Origin: Paracoccaceae bacterium
Lineage (GTDB): Bacteria > Pseudomonadota > Alphaproteobacteria > Rhodobacterales > Rhodobacteraceae
Assembly (NCBI GenBank): GCA_003551745.1
Contig: PUNI01000218.1
Coordinates: forward strand, 1 to 11,465
Direction of reading: 5' to 3'
Length of the DNA stretch: 11,465 bases
The number at the start of each line of letters is the position of its first letter. Position 1 is the stretch's first letter. Of the stretch, positions 7,335 to 11,465 are shown piece after piece. Made by a program: the position numbers and the translations under genes. The notes under the pieces are model-generated. The model was not told the DNA's origin. It was given only the letters and a program-made list of their open reading frames with translations, and ran no database searches.

Positions 7335-8027
7335 TCAGCGGCGCTGCGTCAGCAGAGGCTGCTTCCAGAAGCGCTGCGACATGAAGGGGTGATCCTTCAT
7401 GATCACGTTCTCGGCCGGCTTCCGGTCGGACAGGAGCGGGTAGAAGCCTTCGGTAAAGAGCTTCCTCTCGCGATAGACGGCCTGCTCGGGCGGCCGGCGC
7501 TTGGAGATCAGCGGGAAGAAGCCCTCGGTGAAGAGCTTGCGCTCGCGATAGATCGCCTGGTCGTTGGGGCGGCGGTCGCTCTTCAGCGGCCAGCCGAAAT
7601 AGCTGGAAAAGCGCCAGTCGCGCATCTCGCGCACGGCTTCCGGCCGGGTCAGCTGCAGCGCATGGGCGGAGTCGATGACGGCGCCGGGGGTGCCGATCTC
7701 GACCTTCCCGGCGTAGAAGTCGCCATCCGTCCCGGCAACCGCCACCGGGTTGAACGAGTTCAGCACCCGCTTGGCGCGGGCGGCCGCCCCGAAGGGCGTG
7801 ATCTCGGCGCGGGCGACGACCACGGGCTTGCCGCCCTCGATCGACTTGACGAAGGCCTCGACGGCCTCCTCGGGAACCTTGGCTCCGGCCAGCTTCTCGG
7901 CCAGCTTGCCGTCGCCCTTGTTGAACAGGTCCATGTCCCGATCGGGATGTCCCTCTGCGCGGAGCGCCTCGACGACGGACTTGGCCGTGTCGAGGTCCTT
8001 GTAGGCGCGTGCGACGATGGTTGTCAT
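7335..8027 (-). CDS. Unknown protein of the puc operon with C-terminal 25-residue repeats
   Basis: The 230-residue product is the last gene before the operon terminator, 84 bases after pucC, with GGAGGA (8031-8036) just ahead of its ATG. The N-terminal ~75 residues (VARAYKDLDTAKSVVEALRAEG at 4-25) resemble the small alpha/beta fold of YflT-type stress proteins; this is a weak impression. A middle part rich in Gly and Val (about 76-125) follows. From residue 140 to the end are three full copies and one partial copy of a 25-residue unit, containing an aromatic-Pro-Leu core, RRP, and RERKLFTEGF. There is no signal peptide and no clear membrane helix. Position suggests a role in LH2 assembly, stability or photoprotection. 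Other species carry pucD/pucE (the latter an LH2 gamma polypeptide) here, but I cannot show homology, so no symbol is given. Confidence 0.8.
   Translation of the reverse strand: MTTIVARAYKDLDTAKSVVEALRAEGHPDRDMDLFNKGDGKLAEKLAGAKVPEEAVEAFVKSIEGGKPVVVARAEITPFGAAARAKRVLNSFNPVAVAGTDGDFYAGKVEIGTPGAVIDSAHALQLTRPEAVREMRDWRFSSYFGWPLKSDRRPNDQAIYRERKLFTEGFFPLISKRRPPEQAVYRERKLFTEGFYPLLSDRKPAENVIMKDHPFMSQRFWKQPLLTQRR
7338..7610 (-). repeat. 75-bp coding tandem repeat, 3.6 copies
   Basis: Copies lie at 7536-7610, 7461-7535 and 7386-7460, with a partial copy at 7338-7385, encoding residues 140-164, 165-189, 190-214 and 215-230. The middle two copies are most alike and share RERK at one joint and LFTEGF at the next. 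Their DNA differs mostly at silent sites, which points to old duplications kept under selection rather than a recent slippage event. The first and last copies have diverged but keep the aromatic and Pro-Leu positions. Confidence 0.85.
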
Positions 8028-8084
8028 GTGTCCTCCGTGGATTTCGGGCCTCTCGCCCGCCCTATGGATGGGTCTCTCCGCCCC

Positions 8085-8102
8085 GGTCGGGCAGCACCGA
8101 CC
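8085..8102 (-). other. Hairpin just after the pucC stop
   Basis: GGTCGG (8085-8090) pairs with CCGACC (8097-8102) around a six-base loop, 9 bases beyond the pucC stop. A second small stem, CGGGC/GCCCG, lies at 8045-8059. Neither has a T-run. They may be processing or 3'-end-protecting structures between pucC and the following gene. Confidence 0.35.
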
Positions 8103-8111
8103 CCGATTTCG

Positions 8112-9527
8112 CTACCCCGCTTCTCGAACATAACCGTTTCGCGCCTCTGAGCCAACGATGCGTGCGCGCAGAAGCGGCAATGCGGCCAGAATTGCCAACG
8201 CCAGCAGCAGCATCTCGAAGGCAAAGACCGGCACATAGGCCAGCTCGGGCGGCATCTCGGGGCCGCCGCGGTACATCAGGACGTCGCGGGCCATGCCGCC
8301 CAGCATCACCGCCACGCCCATGCAGGTGGCCTGCACCGCGCCCCAGGAGCCGAGCGCCAGGCCGACCTGCTCGCGCGGGGCTGAACGCATGATGGCAACG
8401 AGCGTGCCGTGGCTGAAAAGTGCCGCGCCGAAGCCCGCAAGGAACGTGCCGACGACGAAGACCGGCGTGTTCTGCACGAAGGCGGCGAAGATGACCGCGG
8501 CGAAGGCCGGCAGCCCGATCAGCGCGCCGAGGCTGGCAAAGCGCATCGGGTCGACGCCCTGCATCAGCACCTTCGAGGCAATGGCGAAGCCCAGCAGCCC
8601 GCCGCCGGCGAGCACCGCCGTCAGCTGGGTGGTCTGCGACACGGTCATGCCCAGCACCTGCCCGCCATAGGGCTCCATCAGCAGGTCGGCCATGCCGAAG
8701 CCGGCCGTGCCGAGCCCGATGATGACGAGCAGCCGCATGGCGCCGGCGCGGGAGGCGAACTGCGACCAGGCTTCGCGGAACTCGGGCGGCGGCGTGGTCT
8801 GCATCGCGCGGGTGCGGTCGCGCGGCTCCTGTTTCCACAGGCACAGCATGTTCAGCACCACCGTCACCACCGCCACGCCCTGGATCACCTGGATCAGGCG
8901 CAGCGGGGTATAGTCGCGCAGCAGCCAGCCGAAGACGAGCGCGCTGACCGCCATGCCGAGCAGGAACATCACATACATCAGCCCCACGACGCGGGGCTGG
9001 TCGCGCTCGGAGACGAGATCGGTCGCCAGCGCGAGGCCCACGGTCTGGACCATGTGCGCCCCGGCGCCCACCAGCAGGAACGACAGCGCTGCCGCCGAGA
9101 TCCCGATCCAGCGCGGCGCATCCGCCGATTCGCCGAAGCCCGAGAGCACCAGCAGCGCGAAGGGCATGACCGCGAAGCCGCCGAACTGCAGCAGCGTGCC
9201 GCGCCAGATATAGGGCACCCGCCGCCAGCCGAGGGCAGAGCGGTGATTGTCGGAGCGAAATCCGATGAATGTGCGGAAAGGTGCGAAGACGAGCGGCAGC
9301 GCCAGCATCACCGCCACGATGGTGGCCGGCACCTCCAGCTCGACGATCATGACCCGGTTGAGGGTGCCGTAGAGCATCACCAGCGCCATGCCCACGGTCA
9401 GCTGGAACAGCGACAGGCGCAACAGGCGCGACAGCGGTGCGTCGCGCGTGGCGACATCGGCGAACGGCAGGAAGCGCGGCCCGATCTGGGCGATCTGGTT
9501 GAGCGCAAAGCGGCGATAATCGAACAC
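8112..9527 (-). CDS. pucC: PucC, LH2 assembly protein (bacteriochlorophyll-delivery MFS family)
   Basis: PucC is an inner-membrane protein of the LhaA/PucC branch of the major facilitator superfamily. It is required for LH2 to accumulate and is thought to help deliver bacteriochlorophyll or organise assembly. The 471-residue protein has about 12 hydrophobic segments. It shows family-typical GFRSDNHRSALGWRRVPYIW (89-108) and an early LNRVMIVELEVPA (56-68). Translation starts at GTG (9525-9527), set by an AGGAGG box 9 bases upstream (9537-9544 region) and by the MFDYRRFALNQIAQIGPRF opening; no ATG fits as well. Placement after pucBA separates it from the reaction-centre-linked paralogue lhaA. 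It is the third gene of the operon, behind a structured spacer that should lower its expression compared with pucBA. Confidence 0.95.
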   Translation of the reverse strand: MFDYRRFALNQIAQIGPRFLPFADVATRDAPLSRLLRLSLFQLTVGMALVMLYGTLNRVMIVELEVPATIVAVMLALPLVFAPFRTFIGFRSDNHRSALGWRRVPYIWRGTLLQFGGFAVMPFALLVLSGFGESADAPRWIGISAAALSFLLVGAGAHMVQTVGLALATDLVSERDQPRVVGLMYVMFLLGMAVSALVFGWLLRDYTPLRLIQVIQGVAVVTVVLNMLCLWKQEPRDRTRAMQTTPPPEFREAWSQFASRAGAMRLLVIIGLGTAGFGMADLLMEPYGGQVLGMTVSQTTQLTAVLAGGGLLGFAIASKVLMQGVDPMRFASLGALIGLPAFAAVIFAAFVQNTPVFVVGTFLAGFGAALFSHGTLVAIMRSAPREQVGLALGSWGAVQATCMGVAVMLGGMARDVLMYRGGPEMPPELAYVPVFAFEMLLLALAILAALPLLRARIVGSEARNGYVREAG

Positions 9528-9834
9528 GCTGGCGGCTCCTCCTTACCCCTGCCCTGCCCCTGTCCGCGGTGGGCGCGGCGGCTCTTTCAAGTCTGCGCTC
9601 CGGGGATGGCCATGCGGGCCCTCACCCGGCGCCCGGCCGTCGCCCGCCGGTTTGCGGGGCCCCGGCAGGGCCGGGAACCCGCGAGATCGGGCGCCCGGCC
9701 AATTCCGCGCCCGGTGCGGGCGGGAACCGGCAAGACGCGTTTGGCCTCGCTGACACCGAAGGCGACCTCGCCGGCCCGACGCCCGCGGCACCGGGGGGAA
9801 CCGCCGCGCCGGACCGTCGGCCGCCCTCTGGATG
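9528..9834 (-). other. Structured pucA-pucC spacer with several GC hairpins
   Basis: About 300 bases without a convincing gene separate pucA from pucC. Stems I can verify are CGCGGC/GCCGCG (9784-9789 with 9803-9808), CGGGCGC/GCGCCCG (9688-9694 with 9707-9713) and CCCGGC/GCCGGG (9661-9666 with 9670-9675, three-base loop). In studied Rhodobacter species such structures give a stable, abundant short pucBA message and a rarer long message reaching pucC. The same use is inferred here: it would let antenna subunits greatly outnumber the assembly factor. The region ends with the pucC ribosome binding site. Confidence 0.65.
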
Positions 9835-9996
9835 TCAGTTGCCCGACATGGGCAGGCCAGAGGCGTAGTTGGCATACCACTCGGTGTTGAGCACGATGCC
9901 GACATGCACCAGAAGCGAGGTGATGGCGACAGCGGCCAGCAGCAGCGGGATGCCCACGCCGGGCTTCACCACGAGCCAGATCTTAGCGTTGTTCAT
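9835..9996 (-). CDS. pucA: LH2 (B800-850-type) alpha subunit
   Basis: This 53-residue single-helix protein is the alpha polypeptide of the peripheral antenna in the intracytoplasmic membrane. The opening MNNAKIWLVVKPGVGIPLLL is typical of LH2 alpha. H31 is the axial ligand of the B850 bacteriochlorophyll and W40 is conserved. Y44 is the first of the two aromatic residues that hydrogen-bond the B850 acetyl groups. The second position, normally Tyr or Trp, is A45. The C-terminus is short, ending after SGN, without the Ala-rich tail of some homologues. An AAGGAGG box precedes the ATG, and the pucB stop is 12 bases upstream, so the pair is translated together. Too short for most gene callers, but unmistakable by sequence and context. 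Confidence 0.97.
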   Translation of the reverse strand: MNNAKIWLVVKPGVGIPLLLAAVAITSLLVHVGIVLNTEWYANYASGLPMSGN

Positions 9997-10008
9997 GGGG
10001 TAGCCTCC

Positions 10009-10167
10009 TTAGCCGAGCCACGGCGTCGCGAGGGCGACAAGGATGTGGGCAAGGAGCGCGATGCCCCCGAACACCCGGGTGCCGTCGATGATGTAGCTGT
10101 GCACCTCTTCGGCTTCCTTAAGCGTCAGGCCGGTCGGCCAGACCTTGTCGGGATTGTCTTCGACCAT
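10009..10167 (-). CDS. pucB: LH2 (B800-850-type) beta subunit
   Basis: This 52-residue protein is the beta polypeptide that pairs with PucA in the LH2 ring. The family core [20 protein letters not shown] (13-32) is followed by the membrane helix and ends in [13 protein letters not shown]41 is the B850 bacteriochlorophyll ligand. H23, in the EEVHSY segment, is the conserved histidine of the B800 region, and R31 is the conserved arginine near the B800 pigment. The start chosen is the ATG at 10165-10167 behind GGAGGAA (10173-10179). The frame stays open further upstream, but that part is the untranslated leader. It is the promoter-proximal gene of the puc operon. Confidence 0.97.
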   Translation of the reverse strand: MVEDNPDKVWPTGLTLKEAEEVHSYIIDGTRVFGGIALLAHILVALATPWLG

Positions 10168-10237
10168 GCGAGTTCCTCCGTCTGGTCCAGGTTGGTTCAG
10201 GCTGAGCCGGCAATCCTCCATCCTGCTGCCTGAAGTG

Positions 10238-10282
10238 CCGCGCATCATGCGCGGACCAAGCACCTCCGGGCCGTTGACCCGG
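10238..10282 (-). promoter_or_regulatory. puc mRNA leader with two small hairpins
   Basis: In the presumed untranslated leader upstream of pucB, CCGCGCA/TGCGCGG (10238-10244 with 10248-10254) forms a 7-bp stem with a three-base loop. CCGGG/CCCGG (10266-10270 with 10278-10282) forms a 5-bp stem. They may stabilise the 5' end of the abundant pucBA message. The stems are visible; the role is inferred. Confidence 0.4.
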
Positions 10283-10298
10283 CGGCACGCTCCCAGAC

Positions 10299-10316
10299 TG
10301 TCAGAAATTTCTGACA
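10299..10316. promoter_or_regulatory. PpsR/CrtJ operator, promoter-proximal copy
   Basis: TGTCAGAAATTTCTGACA is a perfect 18-base palindrome fitting TGT-N12-ACA. This is the site bound by the redox- and light-responsive repressor PpsR (CrtJ), which shuts off photosystem genes under oxygen. It lies 8 bases from a second site, the spacing known to favour cooperative binding, and falls over the expected -10 region of the puc promoter. Confidence 0.93.
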
Positions 10317-10330
10317 TCCGCAAGTGTCAA
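10302..10330 (-). promoter_or_regulatory. Probable puc operon promoter
   Basis: On the minus strand a perfect -35 hexamer TTGACA (10325-10330) is followed after 17 bases by TTTCTG (10302-10307), a poor -10. A strong -35 with a weak -10 inside PpsR sites is consistent with an activated and repressed photosynthesis promoter. I saw no FnrL-type TTGAT-N4-ATCAA site, and I could not place an IHF site with confidence. Confidence 0.6.
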
Positions 10331-10342
10331 CTTTATCTGACA
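10325..10342. promoter_or_regulatory. PpsR/CrtJ operator, distal copy
   Basis: TGTCAACTTTATCTGACA fits TGT-N12-ACA with TGTCA and TGACA arms. One arm doubles as the -35 hexamer of the puc promoter, so repressor binding would block RNA polymerase directly. It could also reach the divergent amidoligase gene, whose start is 177 bases away. Confidence 0.92.
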
Positions 10343-10415
10343 ACCTTGGGCCCGCCTCGGTGTGGCCGATCCGAGTGATTGAAAACAATACCAAAGAGTC
10401 ATCTTTTAATTCAGG

Positions 10416-10435
10416 CGGCATGCAGCTGCATGCCG
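10416..10435. promoter_or_regulatory. Perfect 20-base palindrome upstream of the amidoligase gene
   Basis: CGGCATGCAGCTGCATGCCG is its own reverse complement over all 20 bases. It lies next to an AT-rich stretch (about 10376-10411) that contains TTGAAA (10379-10384) and TTTAAT (10405-10410), a loose promoter match with 20-base spacing. It sits 84 bases before the amidoligase start, so it may be an operator or a hairpin in the leader. Without a loop or T-run it is not a good terminator. No known regulator is recognised. Confidence 0.55.
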
Positions 10436-10519
10436 TCAGTCGCGGCAAATCCGCCTGCGCCAGCCTGCCGCTGGTAAGCCTCTGCACCACGACCTAGAAT
10501 ACTGAGGGAGCCATGCCGA

Positions 10520-11465
10520 ATGCCGCACGCCCCAAACATTCATGATCGGATCGACCGGACCCGTTTCTGGTCCCTGCCGCAACCGCTGCGCGGCGACGGG
10601 CAGCCGCGGCGGACCGGGGTGGAGATTGAATTCGCCGGGCTCGACGAGGTCGCGGCGGCCGCTTGCGTGCAGCGACTCTGGGGCGGCGCGCTGCGCCAAT
10701 CGGGTGAGTCGCGACTCACTCTGGCCGGCAGCCGGCACGGCGACGTTTCCGTCGAGCGCGACACCGCGCTGGCGGCCGAGGGCGCCGAAGGTTTGGTGCG
10801 CGACCTGCTGGGCGATCTGGTGCCGGTGGAGATCGTGACCGCGCCGCTACCGCACGCAGCCCTGCCCGATGTCGATGCGCTGGTCGTGGCCTTGCGCCGC
10901 GCCGGCGCCCGCGGCACCCGCGATGCGCTGGCCTATGGCTTCGGCCTGCATCTCAACCCCGAGATCGCCGCGCCCGATGCAGGCTTCGTGCTGCCGGTGG
11001 TGCGTGCCTACGGGCTGCTGGAAGACTGGCTGCGCGCCGGCGATCCGATCGATACGGCGCGCCGGCTGCTGCCCTTCGTCGATCCCTGGCCACGGGTGCT
11101 GATCGACGCGCTGGCCGACGAGGCCGCCTTCTGGGACCTGGCGGAACTGGCCGAGGCCTATCTGGCGCTGACGCCCAGCCGCAACCGTGGCCTCGACCTG
11201 CTGCCGCTGCTGATGCATCTGGTTCCAGAGCGCGTGCAGGCGGCGCTGCCGGAGGGGCAGGCCAAGGGCGGGCGGCCGACCTTCCATTATCGCCTGCCGG
11301 AGGCGCGTATCGACGAGCCGCGATGGACCGTCGCCTATGAGTGGAACCGATGGTGCATCGTCGAGCGGGTGGCGGCGCGGCCGGCACTGCTGAAGGCGCT
11401 GGCGGCGTCCTGGCGGGGGCATCGCGCGGCCTATACCACCCTGCGCGGCGACTGGGCGCTGCAAG
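10520..11465 (+). CDS. Putative amidoligase (Amidoligase_2-like), partial at the right edge
   Basis: At least 315 residues are present and the frame runs off the window. The ATG at 10520 follows GAGGGAG (10504-10510, 9-base gap). Another ATG at 10513 leads to a stop after ten codons and is too close to that box. The motifs fit the glutamine-synthetase-like amidoligase fold: TGVEIEFAGLDE (32-43) with the metal-binding acidic pair, VEIVTAPLP (102-110), YGFGLHLNPE (139-148), and TPSRNRGLDLLPLL (218-231). These enzymes are predicted to join a carboxyl to an amine using ATP, and in many genomes sit beside glutamine-amidotransferase-like genes; the substrate is unknown. No signal peptide is seen, so it is cytoplasmic. 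It is divergent from the puc operon; whether this has functional meaning is unknown. Confidence 0.85.
   Translation, partial: MPHAPNIHDRIDRTRFWSLPQPLRGDGQPRRTGVEIEFAGLDEVAAAACVQRLWGGALRQSGESRLTLAGSRHGDVSVERDTALAAEGAEGLVRDLLGDLVPVEIVTAPLPHAALPDVDALVVALRRAGARGTRDALAYGFGLHLNPEIAAPDAGFVLPVVRAYGLLEDWLRAGDPIDTARRLLPFVDPWPRVLIDALADEAAFWDLAELAEAYLALTPSRNRGLDLLPLLMHLVPERVQAALPEGQAKGGRPTFHYRLPEARIDEPRWTVAYEWNRWCIVERVAARPALLKALAASWRGHRAAYTTLRGDWALQ

Noticed and set aside
9528..9834. Possible extra gene in the pucA-pucC spacer
   Set aside because: Frames are open on both strands only because stops are rare at this GC content; none has a family motif or a supported start, and the DNA is dominated by inverted repeats.
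8409..9890. A 493-codon plus-strand frame opposite pucC and the spacer
   Set aside because: It is a GC-rich shadow of pucC, composed mostly of Arg, Gln, His, Glu and Ala. It has no family motif and runs through the spacer and into pucA.
10168..10323. N-terminal extension of pucB to an upstream ATG
   Set aside because: The extra residues match no LH2 beta protein, would run through the leader hairpins and a PpsR site, and the internal ATG has the strong ribosome binding site.
10847..11464. A 205-codon minus-strand frame at the right edge
   Set aside because: It is antisense to the amidoligase gene, whose plus-strand frame shows family motifs and better codon bias.
1..11465. CRISPR arrays, insertion sequences, tRNA or rRNA genes
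   Set aside because: I looked for evenly spaced direct repeats, transposase-like proteins with terminal repeats, and tRNA cloverleaf arms with a GGTTCGA-type loop and found none.

Overview
The window is GC-rich DNA from a phototrophic purple alphaproteobacterium, most likely a member of the Rhodobacteraceae. It carries a light-harvesting 2 (LH2) antenna operon in the order pucB-pucA-pucC, controlled by two PpsR/CrtJ-type palindromes. It also has a DUF1489 gene, an SPOR-domain envelope protein and a B12-dependent class II ribonucleotide reductase, all common in this family. The genus cannot be resolved from the sequence.

Left part (1-2975): the first ~190 bases hold an incomplete minus-strand reading frame that runs off the edge, then about 280 bases without a convincing gene. 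Next comes nrdJ on the minus strand (473-2749), complete with its active-site cysteines and a cysteine-rich tail. A short divergent intergenic region follows. Centre (2976-6108): a plus-strand run of DUF1489 protein, SPOR-domain protein and a GT4 glycosyltransferase. The glycosyltransferase overlaps tail-to-tail with a small minus-strand lipoprotein gene, which is divergent from a plus-strand three-helix membrane protein gene. That gene converges on asd, aspartate-semialdehyde dehydrogenase (6121-7143, minus).

Right part (7285-10342, minus strand): the puc operon. From its promoter it reads pucB (LH2 beta), pucA (LH2 alpha), a GC-rich hairpin-filled spacer of about 300 bases, pucC (bacteriochlorophyll-delivery-type MFS protein), and a 230-residue protein with three and a half 25-residue repeats. 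A hairpin candidate terminator follows. PucB and PucA form the antenna and PucC is needed for its assembly. The last gene sits where pucD/pucE occur in other species, but its function is not known to me. LH2 alpha lacks the second of two aromatic residues that tune the long-wavelength absorption band, so a blue-shifted antenna is a testable prediction.

Right edge (10343-11465, plus strand): a partial gene for a putative amidoligase (Amidoligase_2-like) is divergent from the puc operon. It is preceded by an AT-rich stretch and a perfect 20-base palindrome. The least-described parts are the repeat protein of the puc operon and the amidoligase with its palindrome.
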